From CAZVBV01 sp964513975 (lineage in GTDB: Bacteria; Patescibacteriota; Gracilibacteria; UBA4473), in NCBI GenBank assembly GCA_964513975.1, contig CAZEON010000009.1, positions 1 through 25,216 on the forward strand: a DNA stretch of 25,216 bases. Direction: 5' to 3'. The stretch's first letter is position 1; each line of letters begins with the position of its first letter. Under the pieces are notes generated by a model. The model ran no database searches. It saw only the letters and a list, made by a program, of their open reading frames with translations, and was not told the DNA's origin. Positions 14,877 to 22,746 of this stretch are shown here, piece by piece. The translations under genes and the position numbers were made by a program.

Positions 14877-15899
14877 TTATTTAAGTGCCGCTTTTTCTCG
14901 GACGATTTTATCAATATCAGTGACGAGTTTTTTATTTTTCGGGTCTTCAAAGAATTCGACGGCCTTTATTTTCCCTTGTCCAATCTTGACGGGTTCATCC
15001 TTCCCTGTTTTATAGGAATAAAAGGCGCCTGCCTTTTCGACAATCTCTAATTTTACAGCCGTTTCCAGAAGATCTGCTGCCCAAGAAATCCCCTTGTTGA
15101 ACATGATATCAACGATCGCAGTTCTGAACGGTGGCGCAACTTTGTTCTTCACGATTTTAACGCGGGCCTCGTTTCCGTTCGCCTCCTTGGTGTCGCCGGT
15201 TCCCGATTCGATTTTTGCCCCTTTTCGGACTTCCACTCGAAGCGAGGAGTAAAACTTCAACGCATTTCCACCCGTTGTAGTCTCTGGGTTTCCGAACATC
15301 ACCCCGATCTTCATTCGGATTTGATTTACAAAGATAATCGTCGTTCCCATTTTGGAGGACACCGCCGTTAATTTCCGCAAGGCCTGACTCATGAGTCGAG
15401 CCTGCAATCCCATCTGAGCATCTCCCATCGCGCCTTCGATTTCCGCCCGAGGAGTCAATGCTGCAACCGAGTCGATAACGATAAGATCTACGCCTCCAGA
15501 GCGAACCAAAGCTTCAACAATTTCTAACGCCTGTTCTCCAGAATCAGGTTGAGAAAGAAGGAGTTCGTCAGTATTAACGCCGACTTTTTCGGCATAACTT
15601 GGGTCGAGCGCGTGTTCCGCATCGATAAAGGCGACTGTTCCGCCAGCTTTTTGGAATTCGGCTACCGCGTGTAAACATAGCGTTGTCTTCCCAGAACTTT
15701 CTGGACCGTAGACCTCAATGATTCTCCCTTTTGGATATCCGCCACCAAGGGCGAGATCGATAGAAATAGAGCCAGAGCTAACCGTTTCGATCTTGGTTTT
15801 TTCGTGGTCGCCAAGTCGCATAATTGAGCCCTTTCCAAAGTCTTTTTCGATTTGCGCGAGAGCTGACGCGAGTGCTGATTTTTTTACATCTTCTGCCAT
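14877..15899 (-). CDS. recA: Recombinase RecA
   Basis: A 340-residue canonical RecA. Walker A GPESSGKT lies at residues 65-72, the Walker B strand is LIVIDSVAALTPRAE, and the L1 region (EGAMGDAQMGLQARLMSQALRK) is intact. IIFVNQIRMKIGVMFGNPETTTGGNALKFY is the L2-containing signature. The C-terminal domain is present but short of the acidic tail seen in E. coli. RecA forms filaments on ssDNA, drives strand exchange and activates LexA self-cleavage. It starts 94 nt downstream of lexA on the same strand, with no operator or terminator seen between them, so a lexA-recA transcription unit is likely. It has no Shine-Dalgarno. Confidence 0.98.
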   Translation of the reverse strand: MAEDVKKSALASALAQIEKDFGKGSIMRLGDHEKTKIETVSSGSISIDLALGGGYPKGRIIEVYGPESSGKTTLCLHAVAEFQKAGGTVAFIDAEHALDPSYAEKVGVNTDELLLSQPDSGEQALEIVEALVRSGGVDLIVIDSVAALTPRAEIEGAMGDAQMGLQARLMSQALRKLTAVSSKMGTTIIFVNQIRMKIGVMFGNPETTTGGNALKFYSSLRVEVRKGAKIESGTGDTKEANGNEARVKIVKNKVAPPFRTAIVDIMFNKGISWAADLLETAVKLEIVEKAGAFYSYKTGKDEPVKIGQGKIKAVEFFEDPKNKKLVTDIDKIVREKAALK

Positions 15900-15993
15900 G
15901 ATAATGTGTTTTTTAGTAAGTATCTTAGAGCGGGGGTGAGTGTGTGGTTAAATTTGTTTGAAAGCAAATTCGAGTTTCATATAAATTTAAGAA

Positions 15994-16626
15994 TTAGGGA
16001 TTAAAGAAAGAAGCTGGGATGGCTTTAATAACCACTCCTTGAATTTGAAATTCTTCACTGAGAATAATCGGTTTGTGTATCGGATTTGTAGAATGAGGGC
16101 GAAGCGCCACCATATCGCCGTGTTTTTGAAATTCTTTGATCGTCGCTTCGTCATCAATAAGAGCGACAACAAGATCTCCGTTGTGAGCGACATTTTGCTT
16201 CTGCACGAGAACTAAGTCTCCATTATAAATTTCCTTTTTATTCATTGAGTCTCCGTGAGCTCGCAAGAGGAAATATTTTTTTGAGGGCGGTGCTATGCGT
16301 TCGGAAATTGGGAAATACCCTTCGATGTTCTCCTCGGCAAATACGGGTGTTCCGCAACTTGCGGTTCCTACAAGGGGAACATTCACCGTTCCAGGGTTTG
16401 CGGAACTGGTTGTCACGCCTTCATTAAATAAACACTTTCCATCTACTGTTCGAGAAAGAACGCCCTTCTTTGTAAGTTCGTCAAAAATTCGAGAGATCGA
16501 TTGCGGAGATCGGTATCCCATGGTTTCCATCACTTGTCGGATGGAGGGAACTTTTCCACTTCGCATCATCTCGTTTCGGATCACTTTTACCGTGGCGAGT
16601 TCCTTTGGTGTAAATTGTGTTTCCAT
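15994..16626 (-). CDS. lexA: LexA-family SOS repressor
   Basis: A 210-residue repressor. Residues 1-65 form a winged-helix DNA-binding domain (PSIRQVMETMGYRSPQSISRIFDELTKKGVL). The S24 peptidase-like domain follows, with the self-cleavage segment VGTASCGTPVFAEENIEGYF, catalytic S127 (AHGDSM) and K164 (EATIKEF). The scissile bond is Cys91-Gly92 rather than the usual Ala-Gly; Cys-Gly is known in some phage repressors of this family. LexA represses the SOS genes and autocleaves on RecA filaments. It lies just upstream of recA, and its own promoter carries a perfect inverted repeat, consistent with autoregulation. Confidence 0.93.
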   Translation of the reverse strand: METQFTPKELATVKVIRNEMMRSGKVPSIRQVMETMGYRSPQSISRIFDELTKKGVLSRTVDGKCLFNEGVTTSSANPGTVNVPLVGTASCGTPVFAEENIEGYFPISERIAPPSKKYFLLRAHGDSMNKKEIYNGDLVLVQKQNVAHNGDLVVALIDDEATIKEFQKHGDMVALRPHSTNPIHKPIILSEEFQIQGVVIKAIPASFFNP

Positions 16627-16643
16627 GTGTGTTTTTTATTTCT

Positions 16644-16678
16644 GCATACATTATGTATACATGTGTATACATGCACAA
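16644..16678 (-). promoter_or_regulatory. lexA promoter with embedded GTATAC-type operator (candidate LexA box)
   Basis: On the minus strand TTGTGC (16678-16673) and CATAAT (16655-16650) are 17 nt apart, with the -10 ending 23 nt before the ATG. A perfect inverted repeat, ATGTATAC-ATGT-GTATACAT (16653-16672), fills the spacer. An adjoining near-perfect dyad, GCATACAT-T-ATGTATAC (16644-16660), overlaps the -10. Bound repressor would block RNA polymerase. The motif differs from the E. coli (CTGT-N8-ACAG) and Bacillus (GAAC-N4-GTTC) boxes. Confidence 0.7.
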
Positions 16679-16711
16679 GAAAAAAGGATTGACGAAGAAC
16701 GTGAAAACATT

Positions 16712-16743
16712 AAAAAAAGCCTTTCCCCTTGGTTCCTGGGAAA
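16712..16743 (-). terminator. Intrinsic terminator after the zinc-ribbon gene
   Basis: On the minus strand TTTCCC (16743-16738) pairs with GGGAAA (16727-16722). A GGC and seven T follow (16718-16712). It separates the adhesin-like operon from lexA. Confidence 0.55.
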
Positions 16744-16747
16744 TTGA

Positions 16748-17140
16748 TTACTTTTTTGCTGGCTTTGGTTTTATCTTCTTCTTGGGCTCGTCTTTTTTTC
16801 GATCATTGAGGTGGTAAAAACGCGTGAGCGCCTCCTCTCGGCCCATGGAAATTTTCTTTGAATTACATGTGCCACATATAGTTCGAGCGTTCCCGCGAAG
16901 CGTCTTTCCAAATCCTGCCGGGACCAGTTCTCTACAATCGTGACAATACACAACGATCTTTGTTGTCGGGAGTTCTTCTTCTTTTGTGTCGCGAACACTC
17001 TTGGCGACATCTTCGTGCATAATCGCGTTCACAGAATTAATGGCTGCATCAAGGTCGGATATTTTCACCTTCCCTGAAGCCCGCCCTTCTTGCTGGGTTT
17101 CTGCCAAAAATGAATTATCTTTTTTTGTATCTTTTGTCAT
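16748..17140 (-). CDS. Small zinc-ribbon protein, function unknown
   Basis: A 130-residue soluble protein with two CxxC knuckles 18 residues apart, YCHDC and ICGTC, expected to bind one zinc ion as a zinc ribbon. A Lys-rich tail (KKKIKPKPAKK) follows. The N-terminal half is charged and probably helical. Such proteins often bind nucleic acid or act in regulatory complexes, but I recognise no specific family. Its ATG overlaps the stop of the upstream membrane-protein gene (ATGA), so it is coupled to it and is last in an apparent operon that begins with the secreted surface protein. A terminator follows. Confidence 0.7.
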   Translation of the reverse strand: MTKDTKKDNSFLAETQQEGRASGKVKISDLDAAINSVNAIMHEDVAKSVRDTKEEELPTTKIVVYCHDCRELVPAGFGKTLRGNARTICGTCNSKKISMGREEALTRFYHLNDRKKDEPKKKIKPKPAKK

Positions 17141-17739
17141 TCTTCAAGTGCGTTATCTTCCCCCTCGTCGGCACTAAAAAGTTCCCCGAGTTTTTCTGTT
17201 TTTGCTGGTTTCTTTGTTTGTGGGTGCTGTGGTGGTTGGAAAAAATCCATCGCTCGCTGTTTTCTGTTTTTTTGTGATTGAAGATATGCCGCAACGAGGC
17301 CAATGATTTGAGAAAGAAGGGCAATGAAGATTCCAAATCGAACAGCGGAAACTTCAAAATCTCGACTTACAGAAATCAACACAGACCAAGCTAACACAAT
17401 AAGAAGTACTTGTTGTGCACCCACACCAACAAAGAATTGTTGTTCGGGGAATGGTAATTTTATGCGTTTCGTTTCCCAGAGTTTGTCGAGAAAAACCCCG
17501 ACGACAACAACAGAGAAAAGAAAGATAAAGAGTCCAATGAGACCACTTGGTCCAAAGAATCCAGAGTTCCAGTACGGACTATCATAAAGTGGTTCGACTG
17601 AAATCCATGGGAAAAAGCAGAACAACACGGTAGCCGAATGCGCCAAAAAGATGACTCGCATTTCAAAGGATAAGTCCTTGAAATTCTTTCGCATGAATGC
17701 GAGTTTATTCGTCTTGAAATCGGGCCTTTTGGGAAGCAT
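17137..17739 (-). CDS. Four-helix membrane protein, function unknown
   Basis: With the start at ATG 17739 the protein has 200 residues and four predicted membrane helices: VIFLAHSATVLFCFFPWI, GLIGLFIFLFSVVVVGVFL, QQVLLIVLAWSVLISV and FGIFIALLSQIIGLVAAYL. A basic, Gln/Lys/Pro-rich then acidic cytoplasmic tail follows (about 150-200). An open frame continues upstream to 17904, but it overlaps the end of the adhesin gene and reads as non-protein, so ATG 17739 or the later Met (17694) is preferred. It lies between the surface-protein gene and the zinc-ribbon gene, with a 52-nt gap before it and an ATGA overlap after it. Family not recognised. Confidence 0.7.
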   Translation of the reverse strand: MLPKRPDFKTNKLAFMRKNFKDLSFEMRVIFLAHSATVLFCFFPWISVEPLYDSPYWNSGFFGPSGLIGLFIFLFSVVVVGVFLDKLWETKRIKLPFPEQQFFVGVGAQQVLLIVLAWSVLISVSRDFEVSAVRFGIFIALLSQIIGLVAAYLQSQKNRKQRAMDFFQPPQHPQTKKPAKTEKLGELFSADEGEDNALEE

Positions 17740-17791
17740 TGCCGCGACATTGTAGAGGTTTTTGGACAATTGCAAAAGGAAGTCGTGTCTT

Positions 17792-20700
17792 TTAGTGCAA
17801 GGTCTTAAAGAGATTTGTAGAAAGTATGTCTGCCATATCAAAGAGAGATGTTTTGAGGAAGTTCGCAAAGAGGAAGAGATTATTTTGAAGATGCCGGAGA
17901 ACACCCTTGCTTTGCGGTCGTTTTATGCGAAGCAGACTTCGTTCGAATCGTTCGTTCTGGTATTGCTGAATGCGAGAAAGTGGTTTTTCTATTTTTGGAG
18001 CACTGGAAAAGTAGTTCTTAGAGGCTTCTTGTTTTCTCTTTTTTTGTCTATCAACAAGATCCCGTGTTCGGAGTGTCATATTAGAAGTTGATATTCGGCT
18101 ACTTGCTCGTGTTTTGGGCTGAGAAGAACGCTTTCGGGGAACTCCTCTTGGCCGAAATATCTTTGCAATTCGGTTGAACTTTTCTTGGAGAGAATTTTTC
18201 TTGGGAGCAGAAGCGAGGAAGGTGTTCTTGTTTCGTTGTTGTATGACGAGCTGTATATCAGGTCGTAATTCGCGGTTATTTGATATGCGATATTTCACCT
18301 GTTGGAGGGCTATAGAGCGTTGATAAGCAACAGATGTGCGCCCTGATATATATCGGAGAAACTTGTTATTTTCCCACGTGGTGGTAATAAATTGTGCAAT
18401 TCCAGACTTTCCTTGATTGAGCATTTCCGCCTCTGCAAGAGATAGTTTATAGCTATCAGCAAATGTTTTCTTATCGGTTCCATATCCAGATTGACGAATG
18501 TCTGATCGCTTCATCCCCTCGTAAAACAACGCCTGTTTCCCACTTCCGTAATTATTTTCAAGAAGTCCTCCAAACTCAGTTAAGTGGAACGTGTAAACGC
18601 TTGTCTGTCGGATGGACTTGTCTGCAATCCAACAAGATTCGGGAAAAGAAGGCATTGTTGGCGAAGCAAAAGTTCCAGAACACTGGGAAATATTTTCCCA
18701 AGAAGAGGCCCCTGCCAAGCGCATTAATATACGGTCGTAGGCATTGTTGAAAACAACCACAACGGGTGTATCAAAAACATATGTTTCTGTCGTACTTCCA
18801 ACGGAGACTGATTTTTCTACAGTAAATCCAGAAGGAACATTTGTAACATTAGTGGTCTCAGTGTTGACTGGTGGAGTAATTAAAAAGTCGGCATTACTCT
18901 CTCCAAAGACGACGGTTTGATCTGGAATTCTGAGTTCTACACCAGGGGTTTCCGTGTGCGTGAGCACAAGATTAACTTGAGCGGTGCTGATTCGTGTCGC
19001 CTGTTGTACATTTATTCTGGCAGACTCTTTCACATTCGCTCCATTGAGAGATCCTGCGGTATACGCTTCGAGATTAAAGGTTGTTCCTCCAATACTAACA
19101 TCTCTATCTCCATCCGACACCGCAGTGGTCGCGGCGGAAAGATCAACTATTTTTTCTTCATCGAGAATGATTCGTGGGACATCGGGAAGTGTGGATTCTC
19201 CAGTAACAGAGGAGGGAACAGTAACTGTTTCTGGAATGGGAATCAGAATCTCGAAGTTTTCTCGGTAGGTGTCATTATATTGGTCGGCAACTTGGACGCA
19301 GACAGTGTAGGAACTTTTGGTATAGAAATCCGTGGCTTCGGCTATTTTGAGTTCAGTTCCTGAGATTGTGAATTTCGTATTATCAGAAGCTGTGCAACCG
19401 ACCCCTGAAGAAATAGTAAATGTGAACGTCGCTTCGGCATCCCCGTCTGTTGCGGAAAGAGTTCCCACGGTTGTACCAATGGGACTATTAGAATTAACCG
19501 TCTGCGAACTGATGGTTATATCAGAGGGGACAAGGTTCACAATAGCGGTTCCAGAACTTTCCACGGCTATCCCTGGAGTTTCTCCAGTAGCGGCTACAGG
19601 AGTTATTTCGAATTTAAGCGTTGTTTCCACATCGGCAGATACCGTTGTGTATGTTTGTGAAGTGGCTCCGTTTATAACTACATCATCTCTCAGCCATCTG
19701 AAGGTTGAAGTTCCCTCGAGATCATTGTCAGCATCTGCATATGTATAGCTTCCTGTTTGAAGTTGTCCGACATTAGCTGTACCTGAGAATGTGATAGAGG
19801 AGACTACTGGTGTTAAATTTAAAACATTGGGCTCAGGGTCCACCACCTTTCGTACAAAAACATCATCGAGTCCTAGTACATGACTTGTGTCAGTATCAAG
19901 TGATCCGAAATAAAAGTTATCGATTCCATTTGTTTGAGAACTTCTTTGAATTCCGGTGTATGCCGTTCCATCGTAGTCTAATGTATATTCCGAACCAATA
20001 ACCGTATCCACCATTTTATGCCACCCACTTACGGGGTAGGTTGAATCTAGATCAGGACTAAAATCAACATAGGCACTTCCACTATAACTATCCCACATTG
20101 GATAATAACTATCAAACAAATTCGAAACGATATGAGTCGCTCCCTCAAGTATGCTCAGACCTCCCTTGTGTCTTCCTGATCCACTTTCATATCGTTTCCA
20201 ATGAAGAGCGGTAGATGTACCAACGGCAGTAAAGGTTCCTGTTACCGCTCGCCAACCACTCCCAGAGGAAGAGTTCCACATTTTCATTATTTTGTTTCCG
20301 GCATCGAGAGGATCAGCCTGAACACTAATACTTCCACCGTTTGCATTATTACGAATAGTCCAAGGGGAAGGAAGTGTTCCAACGGTGTAACTTTCAAAGT
20401 CATCAAAGAATGGAAACGTATTCGCTCCATTTGAAAGTGTTGTAACCCCCGAATCTCCATATTTAATAACAATTGACTGCGCTGACCCAAGATCATCTTT
20501 TACTTCAACCCATATCGTGATCGGATCTGCGGCCGAATCTTCAATCCAGTGATCAAGAGCCGTAGTCCCATCATTATCAAAAAAAGCAATATCGTGTGGA
20601 AAAACAGAAGCATTCCTATCAAGACCAATGTCCGAAATTGCATCATCCGTACCTGATTTAATTACAAGAGGGAGAACATAATTAGTTCCAGCTCCCGAAC

Positions 20701-20854
20701 TTCCAGTCAAATCAATCGTTTTGGCGTAAGAAAATGCTGCAGAAGCTTGTAGCGGAAAAAGCCCCACCCCGACGGCCACGAACAAAATTACCAAAAGGAA
20801 AGCGTAAATTCTGGAAGAGGGTTGAATCGTTTTGCTTACAAAAGACGGTTTCAT
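17792..20854 (-). CDS. Secreted multidomain surface protein with DUF2341, Ig-like and cadherin-like modules
   Basis: A 1020-residue exported protein. The signal peptide covers residues 1-39 (IYAFLLVILFVAVGVGLFPLQASA, cleaved after ASA). About 40-150 is DUF2341-like (FSYAKTIDLTG...IWVEVKDDLGSAQSIVIKYGD). About 150-345 is a lectin/LamG-like beta region starting PFFDDFESYTVGTLPSPW. About 346-445 is an Ig-like module (YTYADADNDLEGTSTFRWLRDD). About 446-545 is cadherin-like (NSPIGTTVGTLSATDGD). About 546-790 is a beta-rich region with a Cys pair. The last 200 or so residues are very rich in Lys and Arg and end in an amphipathic helix; there is no LPXTG motif or clear membrane anchor. Such modules mediate carbohydrate or cell adhesion, so attachment to a host or neighbour cell is an inference. 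Confidence 0.85.
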   Translation of the reverse strand: MKPSFVSKTIQPSSRIYAFLLVILFVAVGVGLFPLQASAAFSYAKTIDLTGSSGAGTNYVLPLVIKSGTDDAISDIGLDRNASVFPHDIAFFDNDGTTALDHWIEDSAADPITIWVEVKDDLGSAQSIVIKYGDSGVTTLSNGANTFPFFDDFESYTVGTLPSPWTIRNNANGGSISVQADPLDAGNKIMKMWNSSSGSGWRAVTGTFTAVGTSTALHWKRYESGSGRHKGGLSILEGATHIVSNLFDSYYPMWDSYSGSAYVDFSPDLDSTYPVSGWHKMVDTVIGSEYTLDYDGTAYTGIQRSSQTNGIDNFYFGSLDTDTSHVLGLDDVFVRKVVDPEPNVLNLTPVVSSITFSGTANVGQLQTGSYTYADADNDLEGTSTFRWLRDDVVINGATSQTYTTVSADVETTLKFEITPVAATGETPGIAVESSGTAIVNLVPSDITISSQTVNSNSPIGTTVGTLSATDGDAEATFTFTISSGVGCTASDNTKFTISGTELKIAEATDFYTKSSYTVCVQVADQYNDTYRENFEILIPIPETVTVPSSVTGESTLPDVPRIILDEEKIVDLSAATTAVSDGDRDVSIGGTTFNLEAYTAGSLNGANVKESARINVQQATRISTAQVNLVLTHTETPGVELRIPDQTVVFGESNADFLITPPVNTETTNVTNVPSGFTVEKSVSVGSTTETYVFDTPVVVVFNNAYDRILMRLAGASSWENISQCSGTFASPTMPSFPESCWIADKSIRQTSVYTFHLTEFGGLLENNYGSGKQALFYEGMKRSDIRQSGYGTDKKTFADSYKLSLAEAEMLNQGKSGIAQFITTTWENNKFLRYISGRTSVAYQRSIALQQVKYRISNNRELRPDIQLVIQQRNKNTFLASAPKKNSLQEKFNRIAKIFRPRGVPRKRSSQPKTRASSRISTSNMTLRTRDLVDRQKKRKQEASKNYFSSAPKIEKPLSRIQQYQNERFERSLLRIKRPQSKGVLRHLQNNLFLFANFLKTSLFDMADILSTNLFKTLH

Positions 20855-20868
20855 ACTTTGTAAAGTCT

Positions 20869-20898
20869 ATCATACCCTCTCCTTAAAAAAAATTTCAA
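20869..20898 (-). promoter_or_regulatory. Predicted promoter of the surface-protein operon
   Basis: On the minus strand TTGAAA (20898-20893) and TATGAT (20874-20869) are 18 nt apart, with good consensus matches. The -10 ends 14 nt before the ATG, giving a leader of about 8 nt and no Shine-Dalgarno. Confidence 0.6.
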
Positions 20899-20922
20899 AA
20901 GATTTCAAAAGGAAGTTTGTTA

Positions 20923-20950
20923 TTGAAATCAGCTCTGTTTCGGGTATAAC
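20923..20950 (+). promoter_or_regulatory. Predicted leaderless promoter of metG
   Basis: TTGAAA (20923-20928) and TATAAC (20945-20950) are 16 nt apart, each 5 of 6 to consensus. The -10 ends 7 nt before ATG 20958, so the mRNA would start at or beside the start codon. Confidence 0.65.
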
Positions 20951-20957
20951 TCCTGTG

Positions 20958-22427
20958 ATGAAAAAATATCTTACCACGCCCATTTATTACGTGAACGACG
21001 TGCCTCATATTGGACACGCGTATTGCACATTGGCGACTGACACATTGGCGCGATATTGGAGAAAAAAACTCGGGAAGGAGAATGTATTTTTTCTCACAGG
21101 GGTCGATGAAAACTCTCAAAAAACTGTTGATGCCGCAAAGGCGTCGGGAAAACCAATTCCAGAATATTTGGAAGAAATGGCGAAGACGTGGAAAGAAACC
21201 TGGGAACAGACCGGGATTCAGTTTGATGACTTTATCCGCACCACAGAGCCAAGACACCAAAAAACAGTTCACGAAATTCTCACAAAAATCCATGACAAGG
21301 GCGATATTTACAAAGGAAAATACGAAGGGAAATACTGTACGGGGTGTGAAACATTTTTGAAAGAAACAGATCTTGATGAGAACGGGTGTTGCCCTGATCA
21401 CAAGACAAAGCCAGATATTTTGGAAGAAGAAAACTATTTTTTTAAACTGTCGGAATACGGAGACAAGCTCTTGGCGCTCTATGAAAAAAATCCAAAGCTC
21501 CTCCTTCCCGAAACACGGAAGAACGAAGTGATCAGCTTTATTAAATCAGGACTTGAAAACGTTTCTATCTCGAGAGAAAATGCTGAGGTGGGAATTCCTC
21601 TCCCGTGGGATGATGGACACAAAATATATGTTTGGTTTGATGCATTGATTAACTATTATTCAGGAATTGATACAGATGATAGACGTGATTTTTGGAAGTC
21701 AGCAGTTCACATCGTGGGGAAAGACATCACGCGATTTCACTGTGTTATTTGGCCAGCGATGTTGCTTTCTGCAGGAATAGAGCCAGCACAAGAAGTGTTT
21801 GCCCACGGGTTTTTTACTGTCAACGGAGAGAAAATGGGGAAGTCCTTGGGGAATGTAATTTCGCCATTAGAGTTGTCAGAAAAATACGGGAACGATGCGC
21901 TCAGACTTGGGCTCTTGAGTTCGTTTGAATTTGGAAATGATGGAGATTTTTCACTCGAAAACTTTCATTCGTTTTACAATTCTCATCTGGCAGGAGGTGT
22001 TGGAAACCTGTTCAACAGGGGAATAGTCCTTATTCACAAAGTACTAGATGGGAGTTTTGACAACGCGAAGAAAGAACACAACGGAGTTGATGTGTCCCTT
22101 CGCGAACCAAGCGACGAAATACAAGGAAAAACTTTAGAAAAAATCTTTAACGAAGACTTGGAGAATTGTAAAATTCAGGCAGCCATTAAGGTGTTCTTTG
22201 GATTTGTTCACGAATTAAATCAACACTTAAGTCATAGGAAACCATGGGAAGCGACGCAGATTGAAATAGGAATGGCCCAGCAAGACCTTTTTGTTTTATA
22301 CCGAGGACTAGAAACCCTGACAAGAATGGCAGAGGTTATTCTTCCGGAAACCTATCCTAAAATGAAAGCGATGTTGGGAGATGAGAAAAAAATTGGGAAG
22401 GCAGAGATATTGTTTGAAAGGGTGTAA
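20958..22427 (+). CDS. metG: Methionyl-tRNA synthetase
   Basis: A 489-residue class I synthetase. The N-terminus reads KKYLTTPIYYVNDVPHIGHAY, with the HIGH motif at 17-20. The zinc knuckle uses C127, C130, C144 or C145, and H148 (YCTGC...CCPDH). FFLKLSEY-like and WFDALINYYSG segments match MetRS. The KMSKS loop is KMGKS (292-296, GEKMGKSLGNVI). The C-terminal helical anticodon-binding domain ends MAEVILPETYPKMKAMLGD...ILFERV. No C-terminal EMAPII/Trbp111 tRNA-binding domain is present, making it a short form. An upstream in-frame extension to 20832 is rejected because MKKYLTTPIYYVN is the family start and matches the promoter. A degraded copy of the 3' end follows it directly. Confidence 0.96.
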   Translation: MKKYLTTPIYYVNDVPHIGHAYCTLATDTLARYWRKKLGKENVFFLTGVDENSQKTVDAAKASGKPIPEYLEEMAKTWKETWEQTGIQFDDFIRTTEPRHQKTVHEILTKIHDKGDIYKGKYEGKYCTGCETFLKETDLDENGCCPDHKTKPDILEEENYFFKLSEYGDKLLALYEKNPKLLLPETRKNEVISFIKSGLENVSISRENAEVGIPLPWDDGHKIYVWFDALINYYSGIDTDDRRDFWKSAVHIVGKDITRFHCVIWPAMLLSAGIEPAQEVFAHGFFTVNGEKMGKSLGNVISPLELSEKYGNDALRLGLLSSFEFGNDGDFSLENFHSFYNSHLAGGVGNLFNRGIVLIHKVLDGSFDNAKKEHNGVDVSLREPSDEIQGKTLEKIFNEDLENCKIQAAIKVFFGFVHELNQHLSHRKPWEATQIEIGMAQQDLFVLYRGLETLTRMAEVILPETYPKMKAMLGDEKKIGKAEILFERV

Positions 22428-22434
22428 GAAGGTT

Positions 22435-22575
22435 TTCGCAGTACTTTTGCAAAAACTCGAACAGCTCATAGAAATGGCGGAAGTACTTCTTCCTGAAAGT
22501 GCGCCAAGGATGAAGGCGATGCTTGGAGACAAGGACAAGGTTGGTGACGCTGGAATCTTGTTTAAGCGGAAATAA
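22435..22575 (+). pseudogene. Tandem duplicated 3' end of metG (gene fragment)
   Basis: Starting 7 nt after the metG stop and in a different frame, 46 codons encode FAVLLQKLEQLIEMAEVLLP...GILFKRK, ending in TAA. They align with the last 45 residues of MetRS with roughly 27 of 44 identical positions, including MAEV, LPE, P-x-MKAMLGD and ILF-x-R. The copy has drifted but kept its reading frame. It has no good start codon of its own, except an ATG inside metG at 22381. It reads as a fragment left by tandem duplication or recombination; translation is possible but unproven. Confidence 0.75.
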
Positions 22576-22746
22576 ATTCTAAAACAGGTGGGGTAGACAT
22601 TTCATTGTTATTATTGATAATTGTAACAGGATACAAGTTCATTCGTTTCATGAAAAGTATGTGCTATTAGAGATGAAACATTCTCTTTGCATGCCGTCTC
22701 AGGGGAGTCCCCTCGAAAACTCAAAAGACGAACAACCAATTCTACG
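22576..22746. other. Spacer upstream of the ABC transporter gene, with hairpins
   Basis: There is no gene. It contains GTTTCAT (22645-22651) paired with ATGAAAC (22673-22679), and a GC-rich dyad AGGGGA-G-TCCCCT (22701-22713) that would be a short hairpin 33 nt before the ABC start. A weak promoter candidate (TTCGTT, 17 nt, TATTAG) lies near 22644-22671. Confidence 0.4.

Noticed and set aside
17740..17904. Longer start of the 4-TM protein
   Set aside because: It overlaps the end of the surface-protein gene and has no matching hydrophobic or domain pattern.
20832..20957. Upstream extension of MetRS
   Set aside because: MetRS normally begins at MKKYLTTPIYYVN, and the extension crosses the divergent promoters.
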